Assembly: GCA_019203745.1 (NCBI GenBank)
Contig: CP078104.1
Coordinates: forward strand, 3,658,001-3,722,000
DNA: 64,000 nucleotides
From: Chryseobacterium sp. E1
GTDB taxonomy: Bacteria; Bacteroidota; Bacteroidia; Flavobacteriales; Weeksellaceae
Direction of reading: 5' to 3'
Shown here piece by piece: positions 31,048-41,499 of this stretch. The position numbers were made by a program, and so were the translations under genes. Every line of letters begins with the position of its first letter. Positions within the stretch are counted from its first letter, which is position 1. The notes under the pieces are model-generated. The model did no database searches. It saw nothing but the letters and a program-made list of their open reading frames with translations, and had not been told where the DNA came from.

Positions 31048-32635
31048 GATGTTTTGTTTTTACTGATTTCCTGAATATAGGCATTGGGAGACATCCCGGT
31101 AACCGATTTGAAAACCGTAGTAAAGGCACTATGCGATGAAAACCCGGAATATTCAGCCAGATAACTTACTTTATAATTAAGAAATAAGGGTTCTGTTCTC
31201 AGAAGATGAGCAGTATGGTTGATTCTTAATTCGTTAATATACCCGTTGAAATTCTTTCCTTTGCCGGTATTAATGACTTCAGAGAGGTATTTTGTATTGA
31301 TCTCCATTTGGGAAGAAAGTGCGGATAGTGACATATTTTTATTCAGATAACGATCAGATTGTTCGAATTCTTCAAGTTTTTTGAGAATTTCTTCCTCCTT
31401 TTCCTTTGAAATTTTACCGGAGTCTTTCCCGGGACTTTTTCTGCAACTTCAGCCTTTTCTATTGACTGGTTTGTCAGAGAACCGGCTTTCTGTTTCAGTT
31501 GGCTCTGCTTTTCAAAAAAATCAAATTGCTTTTTTAGGTCTTTATTTTTATTTCTGATGATCAGAAAAAGACCAGCAGTCCGATGATGATCAAAAATAAG
31601 GTAAGTATAAATAACCAGAGCGATCTTGAATAATTCTGCTTTTGAAACTCAAGATTTTTATTCTGGTTGGTTTCCATGAGCTTTACAATATACCGTATCC
31701 CTTCTCTTGTATGAGCATCGTTCTGGGACTTCAGATCAGTATAGGATTTATTGTATTGGTGATATTTTACATCGTCATGGAGAGCAAAGTAATTCCTTGA
31801 CAGAGATTCATAGATTTTGACTTTTAAATTGTTGAAAGGCAGCTTTTCGATCAGTGATAGCCCTGTTTCCAGTTTTTCAGCAGATGTTGTGTAATCCTGT
31901 TTTAAAAAATAATATCGGGATAAGCTTTCATACGCTAAACTGAGAAGGAAGGGCGAATTTTTTCTTTGTTCAAGGTCCGAAATCACATTTTCTATAAGTT
32001 GTTTAGATGCTTCCAGGTTATTTTGTCTCATCAGATAGGAAGACCGGAAGACAGCGTTTTCAATCCTTATGATCCTGTTCTCTTCATCATGATGGGTAAG
32101 GTATTGGTCACTTTTAGCGAGATTTTCCAATCCTGCACGATAATTTTTATTAATTCCAAAGTTGATAGCCTGCAGTTGGAAAAGCTTGGCAGCTGTGGTT
32201 TTTAATTTCGGATCCGTACTTTTTGCTAGCCTGGAATCAGATAAAAGGGCTGTAATGATTTTCTTTGACTGGTTATACAATCCCAGGTTCTGATATTGAT
32301 CGGCAAGGCTGTAATCTCCAAAAACCTGTAAGAAATAAGAAAGATCTTTTTCAGATCAGCATCTTCTTTTTGAGAATAAATATTGACTGACTGTACATAG
32401 TCACCTTTCATAGCAAATGCCTGTGAAATGATGTTTTGGAGTATTATTTTATGCTCCGTTCCTGGTCACTTACAAGAAGCCCCTGTGAATAGCTGATGCA
32501 GTCGTCAGGATTCTGATAGAGTTTCTGGAATGCCTTATCTGCCAGAATCTTGAAGTCAGGGCCGGATTGTCCATTAATCACAATGGAATACAGTATAAAC
32601 AGTAACCCTACAACCCGTCCACTACTTTCAATCAT
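31044..32635 (-). CDS. membrane-bound TPR / AraC-type transcription regulator, frameshifted
   Basis: Joined about 530 codons: signal or anchor region (VVGLLFILYSIVINGQ), TPR-rich periplasmic or cytosolic sensor part, a transmembrane helix (WLFILTLFLIIIGLLVFF) at about residue 355, a charged coiled linker (KDLKKQFDFFEKQSQLKQK) and a C-terminal AraC helix-turn-helix pair (SLSALSSQMEINTKYLSEVIN ... VSYLAEYSGFSSHSAFTTVF). This architecture is frequent in Chryseobacterium. Breaks near 32460, 32350, 31560 and 31435. It may regulate the divergent T9SS-tailed gene at 32847, an inference from position. Confidence 0.75.
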
Positions 32636-32846
32636 TTTTCCGGATAATATATTGCTTTTTAATTTTTTTGAATGATTCTTCTGAAATCTGCTTTCAAAAT
32701 GAATTGTTTTTATGTTGTTTGTTATCAGTATTTTATGTTTTTAATTCTTTTAAAATTCATGAATTGTGAAAGTCAAATCCTTTCATTTTGGTAAATATAA
32801 GATTAATATTGTTTTCAATAATTCCAAATACTAAATATAATAATAT

Positions 32847-34160
32847 ATGAGAAAAATTTACAAAATGTCAATGAAAGTATTAGCTGTTTATTTCTTTCTT
32901 AATTTTAATATGACTGAAGCACAGCTTACGGTAATGGGCCTTGGAAATTATAATGTAGGCTCAGTTTCTGACAGTGGAATCGTGAGTATGCATACCAGCG
33001 GTGGCGGAATATATAAATGGACTGCCGCAGGAGGACTCGAACAGATAGGAATGATTTCCAACGGATATCCGGCCGCAGGAAGAACGGTTGTTTCCAATGA
33101 CGGAAAGAAAATAGCTTCTTCAGTTACCAATACTGCAACAGGCTTTAATGAGATATCAACTTATGATATAGCTACCTCTACATGGGTAAACAGAGGAGGG
33201 CTTGTACCTACCGGCTGGGATGGGAGCGTAAGCTCTACATGGGGAATGTCTCCGGACGGAAATACGATTGTAGGACTGGGCTTTCTTACAGCAGCCAATG
33301 CACATGCCGTGAAATGGGATGAAACCGGTGGAGTGGTAGATCTGGGAAGTATAGTGCCGGGAAGAAGTTCAAGAGCAAATGCCATCAGTGCCAACGGAAT
33401 GGTGATCGTAGGATGGCAGGATGAGCCAACAGGTACGAGAAGCGGTGCAAAATGGGTAGACGGAACAGAGACGTTCATTACAGATGGTAACGGGAATAAT
33501 GTAGGTGAAGCCGGTGGGATTTCTGCTGACGGAAACACGATCATAGGGGCCGGAAATCCTAATCCTTATGTCTGGAATGCAACCAACGGGCTCACTTATA
33601 TAACGCATCCCAATGCTTCATTCTTTTTCAAAGGAGGGGCTACAGGAATTTCTGCAGACGGTACAAAGGTCATTGGATACTACAGAGCATTCGGGGCACC
33701 GCCAATGTCAGGGGAAGGTTTTATCTGGACATCGGAAAGCGGACGTATCAATCTGAATGATTATGCAGTGGGATTAGGTATTAATACCAACGGAGTAACG
33801 ATGGGCCTCCCTCTTGCTATTTCCCAGGACGGAAAGAAAATTGCAGGTATGGGGACTGATTCTTCCAATCAGATGGTTGCTTTTTATCTGGATCTTACCA
33901 GCTACCTGTCTACCAAAGAAGCAGTGAAAGATAAAAACATGATCAGTATTTATCCTAATCCGGTTGCTGATGTTCTGTATTTCAAGGGAACAGGAAAAAT
34001 TGAAAAAGCGGAAATATATAATATGGTCGGGCAAAAAGTGAAATCATTTGATGCTATAGAAGACCGTATCGATGTATCATCTTTATCGAAAGGGGATTAT
34101 ATTCTTCAATACTCAGTTAAAAGAGGGCAACAACAGACTTATAAATTCATCAAAAGATAA
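32847..34160 (+). CDS. T9SS type A sorting-domain protein with HAF-type repeats
   Basis: 437 residues, intact. A signal peptide ends at TEAQ (about residue 26). Repeats of the form GISADGNTIIGAG, GMSPDGNTIVGLG, AISANGMVIVGWQ, AISQDGKKIAGMG are HAF-like propeller repeats of extracellular proteins. From about residue 365, ISIYPNPVADVLYFKG and IYNMVGQKVKSFD with final TYKFIKR form the type A sorting tail, so it is exported by T9SS. It is divergent from the AraC-type regulator. Function beyond surface location is unknown. Confidence 0.85.
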   Translation: MRKIYKMSMKVLAVYFFLNFNMTEAQLTVMGLGNYNVGSVSDSGIVSMHTSGGGIYKWTAAGGLEQIGMISNGYPAAGRTVVSNDGKKIASSVTNTATGFNEISTYDIATSTWVNRGGLVPTGWDGSVSSTWGMSPDGNTIVGLGFLTAANAHAVKWDETGGVVDLGSIVPGRSSRANAISANGMVIVGWQDEPTGTRSGAKWVDGTETFITDGNGNNVGEAGGISADGNTIIGAGNPNPYVWNATNGLTYITHPNASFFFKGGATGISADGTKVIGYYRAFGAPPMSGEGFIWTSESGRINLNDYAVGLGINTNGVTMGLPLAISQDGKKIAGMGTDSSNQMVAFYLDLTSYLSTKEAVKDKNMISIYPNPVADVLYFKGTGKIEKAEIYNMVGQKVKSFDAIEDRIDVSSLSKGDYILQYSVKRGQQQTYKFIKR

Positions 34161-34189
34161 TTTTCATATTAAATACAAGTAGTGGTATG

Positions 34190-34226
34190 AACAGCTGTTT
34201 TCAGTAATGAGAACAGCTGCTCTTTT
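34190..34226 (+). terminator. terminator after the HAF-repeat gene
   Basis: CAGCTGTT (34192) pairs with AACAGCTG (34212) and a T-rich tail follows. Confidence 0.65.
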
Positions 34227-34258
34227 ATTTATATGGAAAACATAGTGTTTTGGTGGTT

Positions 34259-34288
34259 TTTGTCTAATACATTTAAAAACTATCTTTG
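34259..34288 (+). promoter_or_regulatory. promoter of the cobalamin-uptake operon
   Basis: TTTG at 34259-34262, 18-base spacer and TATCTTTG at 34281-34288: a textbook Bacteroidetes promoter placed directly upstream of the riboswitch. Confidence 0.75.
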
Positions 34289-34295
34289 CAAAAAT

Positions 34296-34445
34296 TTTGG
34301 TTTCCAGTATTTTGGAATGAAAAGGGAATCGGGTGAAACTCCCGGACTGTCCCCGCAACTGTAAATCGCAATAGAAATTTCTGTAAAAAACCACTGTGAA
34401 AACGGGAAGGTACAGAAAGCGAAAGTCAGGAGACCTGCCGGAATT
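34296..34445 (+). promoter_or_regulatory. cobalamin riboswitch
   Basis: The conserved B12-riboswitch blocks occur in order: GGGAATCGGGTGAAACTCCC, then GGACTGTCCCCGCAACTGTA, CCACTG, GGGAAGG, and the B12 box region AAGCGAAAGTCAGGAGACC followed by TGCC. It sits 45 bases before the TonB receptor gene and after a good promoter. Binding of adenosyl- or methylcobalamin should lower expression of the receptor operon. Confidence 0.96.
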
Positions 34446-34491
34446 ATAATTTTAAAAAAACATATTGCTTTCGGAGGAAAAGTAAAAGAAT

Positions 34492-36335
34492 ATGGGTATA
34501 AAAAGATCTTTAGTACTGTTTTTTTCGTCTTATGGCTGTTTTCTTTTAGCACAGGAGAAGGCCATAGATACTGTTTATGTTTTCGACAATCAGATGAGCA
34601 GAGTGAAGCTCTTTCATCCCGTGAAAACCATCCCGGCAGAAGAAGTTGAAAAAACTCAACCAACCTTTCCGAACTTCTCAGATTTCAATCTCAGGTTTAT
34701 ATTAAAGAAAATGGACGTGGAGCGGTTTCTTCTCCATCTTTCAGAGGAACTACTGCACAGCAGACCGCTTTTGTTTGGAACGGAATCAATATCAACTCTA
34801 ATTTTTTAGGACAGGGCGATATCAATAATATTGCTGCGTTCGGCTATGACCAGATCGGAATAAAAGCCGGCGGAGGAAGTGTTATCTATGGCAGCGGAGC
34901 CATTGGCGGAAGTATTCACCTCAATAATACTCTTGACTTTAATAAAGGTTTTCACGGCGCTCTGTTTTCTGAGGTAGCTTTTTCTTTTAATACCTATAAT
35001 AACTTTGTGAAAGGTTCTTACAGTAATGATAAGTTCAGTTTTAAGGTTTCGGGAAATCACTCGATAAGTAAAAACGATTATACAGTTGAGGAAGATTACA
35101 GAAAAATTTATAACAATGATAATGGACAGTATTATAATACTAATATTAATATAGCAGTTGCCTATAAGATAGCTCCGAAACATCAGGTTTCCTGGATATC
35201 AGAGATTTTTGATGGAAAACAACATTATCCTGTTCATTTCGGAGATCTGGAAAATAAAACAAAGTATGAAACTCAGAATCTTCGGAGTCTTGTTTCATGG
35301 GATTGGAATAATACAAAATTCAGTAATTCATTCAGGGCAGCTTACACAGAAGAGAATTTTCAATATTTTGGTACTCTTGGCAAGCCTGCAAGTAGTGGAG
35401 GAACAGGAAAAAACTATATTTTAAAAAACGATTTCAATTATTTTCTAAATTCAAAATGGAATATCAATATTATTGGTGAATTTCAGACCAATAAAGGAAA
35501 AGGAGAGGGGAGTTCAGGAATTGGAGATATTAGTAGGAATGCAGGGGCTGTTTCGGCCTTACTTCGTTATTTCCCAACAAAGGATTTACGTTTTGAAGCT
35601 GGAATTAAAAAAGATTTTGTTGAAGACATAAGTTCGCCAACTTTATTTTCTTTCTCAGGAAAATGGAATACAGGAAAATGGTATGAGCTGGAATTAAATG
35701 TTTCAAGAAATTTCAGAGCGCCTTCATTTAATGATTTGTATTGGGCTCTGGGAGGAAATAAAGATTTAAAACCTGAAACCTCTTATCAATTTGAGTTGAG
35801 AAACCTTTTTAAAATGGGAGTCTTTAAACTTTCTGTAGCTCCTTATTATATGAAAATTCAGGATATGATCCGTTGGCTTCAAACTCCTGCCGGATATTAT
35901 GCTGCTTCCAATACTAATAGAGTGGAAGCATATGGACTGGAAACTCAGTTGGAATTAGAAAAACAGTTTGGAAAGCATATTTTGAAATCTAATCTGGGAT
36001 ATTCCTATACCAGGTCAACAGATCTCGATATTCAAAAGCAATTGATGTATGTTCCCTTACATAAATTTACCGGAAATATAGATTATCATTATGATTTTAT
36101 GAAATTATATGTGCAGGGGATGTTTAACGGATCAACTTATACCGACTCTAATGAGACAAAAGCCTATGCTCTCACTCCCTATTTTGTACTGAATGCCGGG
36201 GTAGGAGCAACTGTTTTTAAAAATTATACGATAGGATTTAAAGTTAATAATATTCTTAATGAAACATATTATACAATGCTTTCTTATCCGTTACCTAAAA
36301 GAAATTACAGTATCAATTTAAATATCAATTTTTAG
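34492..36335 (+). CDS. btuB: BtuB-like TonB-dependent cobalamin receptor, frameshifted
   Basis: Joined about 614 residues. Signal peptide (KRSLVLFFSSYGCFLLAQ), a TonB box-like DTVYVFDNQ, plug domain (TTAQQTAFVWNGININSNFLGQ, GGGSVIYGSGAIGGSIHLNN) and a 22-strand barrel ending NINLNINF with terminal aromatic. One base near 34702 and one near 34812 restore the plug. It follows the cobalamin riboswitch, which assigns the substrate better than the sequence alone. It imports vitamin B12 across the outer membrane with TonB energy, together with the lipoprotein downstream. Confidence 0.88.
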
Positions 36336-36352
36336 AATAAATTAATTTACAT

Positions 36353-37423
36353 ATGAATATTAGAAAAATTTTATCTCTTGTAGCTGCTTCCATGTTACTT
36401 TTCAACGTTTCATGTAGCACTGACAGTAGTTTTGAAGAAACAATTGACGGAACACTTAGATTTGACTCAGGAGTGATTATTTCCAACGAAGGTGGGTTTA
36501 CAACGACAACTTCTGAAGTTTCTTATATCAGCAATAATCTTGCAACGGTATTTAATAAGATCTATGGCGTAAATAATAATAATGAGCCATTAGGGAAGGT
36601 ACTTCAAAGTATAGGTTTCAATGGAGACCGTGCTTATTTGGTTTCTAATATCCCGAATAAAATTGACATTGTAGATCGCTATACATTCAAGAAGCAGACT
36701 ACTGTAACCTCAAACCTTGACGGAGCAAGATATATTGCTTTTTCAGGAAAACAATATTATGTAACTAATAGTAATTTTGATACACATAAGAGAAAACTTA
36801 ATGTTTATAATATTTCAGATAACTCTTTCGTAAAAAGTATTGATCTTACGAATGCTGCTGAAAAAGTAGTTGAAGCAAGTGGCAGCATTGTAGTACAATC
36901 CGATGGTGTAGGCTACGATGCCAACTGGAATGCGATTCCAACGGGATATACTGTTACTATTGTAAATCCTTCTACAAATGTAATCAGCCAAACAGTAAAT
37001 CTTCCCAATGAAGGAATTATCAGAGACCTTATTTCATATAAAGGAAATGCTTATGTACTGGTTTCGGGTGATACTAATTCATTCATTTATAAAATTAACA
37101 CCGCCAATGGAACTTATGAAACAACAACTTTGACGGCAATACCAAAAGTACAAAAGCTTAGCGCTGATAATGATAGATTTTATTTTATCACCAATACAAA
37201 TAAGATCTATGCAATGACTATCGGATCTTCAACTATTCCGGTAAAACCTGTTGCAACGGCTGTAGGTGATGTATATGGATTTAATGTAATTGACGGTAAA
37301 ATTTTTGCAGCGGATGCAAACTATACAACAGATGGTAAAGTAAATGTTTATGATGCTATTAACGGTAATTTATTAAGAAATTTCACTGCAGGAATCGGAA
37401 CTAATGGATTCTATAAAAATTAA
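36353..37423 (+). CDS. BtuG-like surface beta-propeller lipoprotein (DUF5074/YncE-like)
   Basis: 356 residues. The signal ends at lipobox FNVSC (residue 21). The body is a seven-bladed propeller by its regular repeats (GDRAYLVSNIPNKIDIVDRY, KGNAYVLVSGDTNSFIYKI, NDRFYFITNTNKIYAMTI), as in BtuG, the surface lipoprotein that binds cobalamin and caps BtuB in Bacteroides. It starts 17 bases after the receptor gene under the same riboswitch. Assignment to the BtuG role rests on fold plus context, not on recognised binding residues. Confidence 0.78.
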   Translation: MNIRKILSLVAASMLLFNVSCSTDSSFEETIDGTLRFDSGVIISNEGGFTTTTSEVSYISNNLATVFNKIYGVNNNNEPLGKVLQSIGFNGDRAYLVSNIPNKIDIVDRYTFKKQTTVTSNLDGARYIAFSGKQYYVTNSNFDTHKRKLNVYNISDNSFVKSIDLTNAAEKVVEASGSIVVQSDGVGYDANWNAIPTGYTVTIVNPSTNVISQTVNLPNEGIIRDLISYKGNAYVLVSGDTNSFIYKINTANGTYETTTLTAIPKVQKLSADNDRFYFITNTNKIYAMTIGSSTIPVKPVATAVGDVYGFNVIDGKIFAADANYTTDGKVNVYDAINGNLLRNFTAGIGTNGFYKN

Positions 37424-37477
37424 AAACAACGCTTAGGCGATATATAATTTTTATTTTTTTCATCATTTGTGTTTTTT

Positions 37478-37564
37478 CCGCCGGTTTCTTCGAAACCGGC
37501 CGGCTTTGTTTCCATTGGAAACAAAGAGGCCGGCGGGATGGAACATCCCGCCGGCCTCTTATTA
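37478..37564 (+). terminator. three consecutive hairpins between convergent genes
   Basis: In a row: CCGGTTTC/GAAACCGG, CTTTGTTTCC/GGAAACAAAG, and a 16-bp perfect GC-rich stem AGAGGCCGGCGGGATG/CATCCCGCCGGCCTCT with loop GAA and flanking T/A tracts. They separate the B12 operon from the minus-strand CCA gene and probably terminate both. Confidence 0.75.
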
Positions 37565-37578
37565 TATTCAATAAAGAT

Positions 37579-38996
37579 TTAAATTGTCAATCCCAGTTTT
37601 CCCGCTTCAGCAATCACAAATTTAGTAGCTTCTTCCTTTTCATTAGGAATCTCACCTTCCAGAATTGCCTCCTTTACCTTCTCTTTCAGAATCCCGATTT
37701 CACGGCCAGGCTTAAGATTAAACATAGCCATAATCTCCTCTCCGGTAATAGGGGCTGGAAATTCCTTACCTGATCCTTTTCTTCTACTTCCTTGATCTTT
37801 ACCGCTACATATTCAAAGTTCTTTTGAACTTTTCCTGTTTTCTAGAGTTTTTGGTTGTAATATCAGCCTTGCAAAGTGTAAAAAGATCCTCAAGATTTTC
37901 ACCGGCATCGAATAAAAGTCTTCTCAAAGCAGAATCCGAGGCATCATCCGTAATCAAAGCGATAGGGCGGGAGGAAAGCTTTTACCATTTTCTGAACATA
38001 TTTCATATCACTTCCCAACGGCAGTTTCAGGCGCTGGAAAAGAGTTTTTACCATTTTTGAACCTAGAAATTCATGCCCGTGGAAAGTCCAGCCTGTACCT
38101 TCCACAAACTTTTTCGTAGGAGCTTTTCCAATGTCATGGAGTAAAGCAGCCCAACGAAGCCAAAGATTATCAGTGTTCTCAGAAATATTGTCAACAACTT
38201 CCAGTGTATGGTAGAAATTATCTTTATGAGTCTGCCCTTCAACCTCTTCTACACCTTTTAGTTCTATCAGTTCAGGAATCACCAGTTTCAGAAGTCCTGT
38301 TTGCTCCATCAGCTTTAAGCCTACAGAAGGCTTTGAAGACACCATGATCTTGTTAAATTCTACCATGATCCTTTCCATAGAAACAATCTTGATTCTTTCT
38401 GCTTCCTGCTTGATTGCTTGCAGAGACCCTTCTTCAATAGTGAAATGTAAAGTAGAAGCAAAACGTACGGCTCTCATCATCCTTAACGGATCATCGGAAT
38501 ACGTCTGGGCAGGTTCAAGCGGAGTTCTTAAAATTTCTTTTTCGAGGTCTTCAACCCCATTGAAAGGATCGATGAGGTCACCGAAATTATCTTTATTTAA
38601 AGAGATAGCCATTGCATTGATGGTAAAATCCCTTCTCTTCTGATCATCTTCAAGGCTGCCACCTTCCACTTCAGGTTTTCTGCTGTTTTCCGTATAACTT
38701 TCTTTTCTGGCCCCTACAAACTCCAGCTCAAGATCTTTATATTTGATCATAGCTGTTCCGTAAGTTTTGAAAACGGAAACTTTTAATTTAGGATCAATAT
38801 CCTGAGCAACATTCTGAGCCAGCTCAATACCGCTTTGTTCCGTCACAAAATCGATATCTGTGGATGCTTTTCTTTTCATCAGAAGATCACGTACATATCC
38901 GCCTACAATATAAACAGACTGATTGTTCCTTTCCGCAGCTTCAGAAATGATTTTGAAAAGTTTTAAATTTTTATTTTGGTTAAGATTAATTTTCAT
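37579..38996 (-). CDS. cca: CCA tRNA nucleotidyltransferase / HD-domain protein, frameshifted
   Basis: Start at [37 protein letters not shown] is the nucleotidyltransferase motif with the DxD-type aspartates in [19 protein letters not shown] and [23 protein letters not shown] are family motifs; [16 protein letters not shown] is the HD phosphohydrolase motif. Breaks near 37968, 37845 and 37770 join the C-terminal part, ending [20 protein letters not shown] at 37579. About 472 codons, usual for the class II CCA-adding enzyme that completes tRNA 3' ends in the cytosol. Confidence 0.9.
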
Positions 38997-39017
38997 CGTT
39001 AATAATAGTGTCAAGTT

Positions 39018-39377
39018 CTACCCATGCAGTTCATTAATCATAATGAGCATACATTCTGTTAATTTTCCCTTCCTCATCAAAAACATAACCTCTACGGCAT
39101 GCTTATCCATAATAGATTTATAAAATAATGCTACGGAATCTGCTCCTGCTGTAGAACGGATCAGATCAAAATGAAGATCCGGAAATTTATCCAGCGCCTT
39201 TTTCCAGTATTCACGGATGGCTTCCTTTCCCTGTAAAGAGCTTTCTTTACCACCTGTAGCCAAGGCTATCATAGGAGTTGTGATTTCAATGTCTTCAGAA
39301 TAATGAGAAAGGATATTCTCCAAATCATGAGAATTCCATGTATTTACCCATATCTGAGCAAAATCCTGATGATTCAT
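39018..39377 (-). CDS. nuclear transport factor 2 (SnoaL-like) protein
   Basis: Start chosen at MNHQDFAQIWVNTWNSHDLE rather than the earlier in-frame Met. The pattern WNSHDLENILSHYSEDIEITTP and LQGKEAIREYWKKALDKFPDL is characteristic of NTF2-like polyketide-cyclase-fold proteins of about 120 residues. Cytosolic, substrate unknown. Confidence 0.75.
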   Translation of the reverse strand: MNHQDFAQIWVNTWNSHDLENILSHYSEDIEITTPMIALATGGKESSLQGKEAIREYWKKALDKFPDLHFDLIRSTAGADSVALFYKSIMDKHAVEVMFLMRKGKLTECMLIMINELHG

Positions 39378-39486
39378 AGCATATATTTTTATGAGTTGAG
39401 TGTGCAAAGATAAAACTAAAAAAAAAGAAATCCTGCCGATCTAACCAGGCAAGACTCCGAAAAATAAACAGATTGATACAGAATTC

Positions 39487-40035
39487 TTATTCTCTGAGAA
39501 CCTTTATTCTGTTATCACTCCATATTTTGATTACCGAAGAACCTGAATATTTTGAAACTTTTTCCCTGTCTTCTTCCACAGCATAATCTACAAGTTTTAC
39601 CATTTCTTCTGAAATATCAGAAAACTTCAACGGGCTTTTCTCTCCACTGAAATTAGCAGAAGTGGAAACCAGAGGCCTGTTCAGTTTGGATATAAGCTTT
39701 TTACAGAAGTCATTTTTCACAAGGCGGATTCCAATGCTTCCGTCTTCAGCAAGAAGTTCTTTAGGCAAACCTCTGGGGTTTTCATAAACAATAGTCACCG
39801 GTTTTTCACTCAGATCAATGATTTCCCATGCCATTTCAGGAACATCTACCAGATCCTGAAGTCTTTTCTCAGATTCTACGAGAATGATCATAGATTTGTT
39901 TTTTCACGCTTTTTAATGTCAAAAATTTTATTGACAGCTTCTATATTGGTCGCATCACAACCAATTCCCCAGATTGTATCTGTAGGGGTAAAGAATCGTT
40001 CCGCCGGATTGTAATATTTCGATAATGTGTTCCAT
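39487..40035 (-). CDS. L-threonylcarbamoyladenylate synthase-like (Sua5/YciO/YrdC), frameshifted
   Basis: Start at MEHIIEILQSGGTILYP; removing one C near 39993 reads YPTDTIWGIGCDATNIEAVNKIF, the ATP/threonine site of the family. A break near 39905 joins KKREKNK to LVESEKRLQDLVDVPEMAWE and PRGLPKELLAEDGSIGIRLVKN, then the RPLVSTSANFSGEKSP motif. About 183 codons. It makes threonylcarbamoyl-AMP for tRNA t6A modification. An essential gene with two breaks is a good sign of sequence error. Confidence 0.85.
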
Positions 40036-40154
40036 ATTTTTATACCATTCAAATCACTCAGTAAAGGTAGATAATCTGTGAATTTTAGACAAAAAAATGC
40101 GTTATAAATACGATGGTGGTATAGGTTTGGGCTAAACCAATGGAACATATGTTT

Positions 40155-40255
40155 TAAAAAAACGGTTTAGCCCGTTCCTATTAATGTTTTCCGATTGAAT
40201 ATTAAAGATGTTTGCTTTATTCAATAGAAATGGGCTTTAGCCCCATTTAACAAAA
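40155..40255. repeat. REP-like repeats, left flank of the RAYT gene
   Basis: Two short palindromes: GGtTTAGCCCGTTCCTATTaATG and TTCAATAGAAATGGGCTTTAGCCC, both repeated on the other side of the transposase (40790-40895) with the same order of motifs. Confidence 0.75.
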
Positions 40256-40285
40256 AATAAAAAATCATCCGGCTTTAGCCAAAAC

Positions 40286-40713
40286 TTACATTTTAAAATT
40301 ATATTTTTCTATAAATTCCTGATATTCATCGGTAAAACTTTTTTCTGGTGATGCTTTTCCTGGTTTTTAATATAGTTTCTCACCGAATCTACTACTGATT
40401 CTGAAACAGAAACAGCAAAATACCCATCCTGCCAGGAAAATTTTTCTGTTGTGAGTTTGTTTTTATTAATCTAATAGGTAGATTCACCTTTTAATAATTG
40501 TACAATTTTTTCAATATTCTGATCAGAACCAAGAGAAATCAAACAGTGGCAATGGTCGGAATATCCATTGATCATGTCTAAGAATATTCCTTTTTCCGTA
40601 GCATACTCCTTAATGTGTTTCCATACTTTAATCCGTAAATCAAATGTATTAAGAAAAGGGTTCCTATTTTTTGTTGAGAAAACAAAATGGATATAAATTT
40701 TGATAAAAGACAT
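40286..40713 (-). pseudogene. IS200-like / REP-associated tyrosine transposase (RAYT)
   Basis: Start at MSFIKIYIHFVFSTKNRNPFL, the standard Y1-transposase opening. HUH-type metal motif seen as DHCHCLISL. The frame is stopped by an in-frame TAG (STY-stop-INKNKL, usually W), after which FSWQDGYFAVSVSESVVDSV, YIKNQEKHHQKK and, after one break, DEYQEFIEKYNFKM complete the family C-terminus with the likely catalytic Tyr in VRNYIKNQ. Because of the stop it may be inactive, or the stop may be an error. REP-like palindromes on both sides support RAYT rather than a mobile IS200. Confidence 0.78.
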
Positions 40714-40789
40714 TTGTGTTATTTTTATCAAAAATAATATTTTTTAATAGGTTTTGGCTAAAGCCAATGGAATGTATGTTTAAAGAAAA

Positions 40790-40895
40790 AACGGGCTAAA
40801 GCCCGTTCCTATTGATGTACTCCTACTCTGAATAGGAATATAATATTTTTATCATAGAATGTTTATCTTATTCAATAGAAATGGGCTTTAGCCCA
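40790..40895. repeat. REP-like repeats, right flank of the RAYT gene
   Basis: ACGGGCTAAAGCCCGT palindrome followed by TCCTATTGATG, then TTCAATAGAAATGGGCTTTA and AGCCCATTT, matching the left flank at 40155-40255. Confidence 0.78.
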
Positions 40896-40899
40896 TTTA

Positions 40900-41411
40900 T
40901 TACATGAACCCCAATTTCGATAAATACCTCTCCTCAATAATATTCAGGTGATGATAATTATGGCCCACAATAAGCTTTCCAATGGTTTCTACGGAAATTT
41001 CATGGCCATTGGCAATCCCTTTGTTTTGTAAAGCGGAAGGACGAAGGTTTTCCAAAAGGACCTCAGAAGATTTTCTGACCAGTTTATACTCTTCTAATAG
41101 AGATTTCAGGCTTCTTTCCTCTGCAAAAGACTGATCGGCATATTCATTTTCATCAAATCCAGGAAGGTTATTTTTATCACCTCTTGCAAAGGCAAGGATC
41201 CGGTATTGAAAACTCTTTCCGTATCGGATAAATGTAATAGCAATCCTTTCAATGTCCATTTTCCTTCGGCATAGGCAAATCCGGACTGTTCTTCAGTAAG
41301 GTTAGCATAAATCCCGGTTGTTTTCTCTCCCGAAATTTTTAATTGCTCCAGCCAGTTTCCTGAAGGAATCTGATCTAAATATCTTTGAATGTATTTCTGA
41401 AAATCTGTCAT
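40900..41411 (-). CDS. DinB-family protein, frameshifted
   Basis: MTDFQKYIQRYLDQIPSGNW, then YAEGKWTLKGLLLHLSDTERVF with the first metal histidine; after a break near 41205, FARGDKNNLPGFDENEYAD and GKLIVGHNYHHLNIIEERYL with the second histidine pair. About 170 codons, the usual DinB/YfiT four-helix bundle, often a metal-dependent bacillithiol-like or unknown transferase. Cytosolic. Confidence 0.85.
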
Positions 41412-41499
41412 ATTGTTTGTGTTATAGGTTGTTAGGTTTTCGTGATGCGGGTTAAGTGATTCAAGTATAAATTATTACTCATTAATAATTACCCATTAC

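Noticed and set aside
33161..33544. Minus-strand frames opposite the HAF-repeat gene
   Set aside because: Repeat structure of the sense gene produces periodic antisense frames; no independent evidence of coding.
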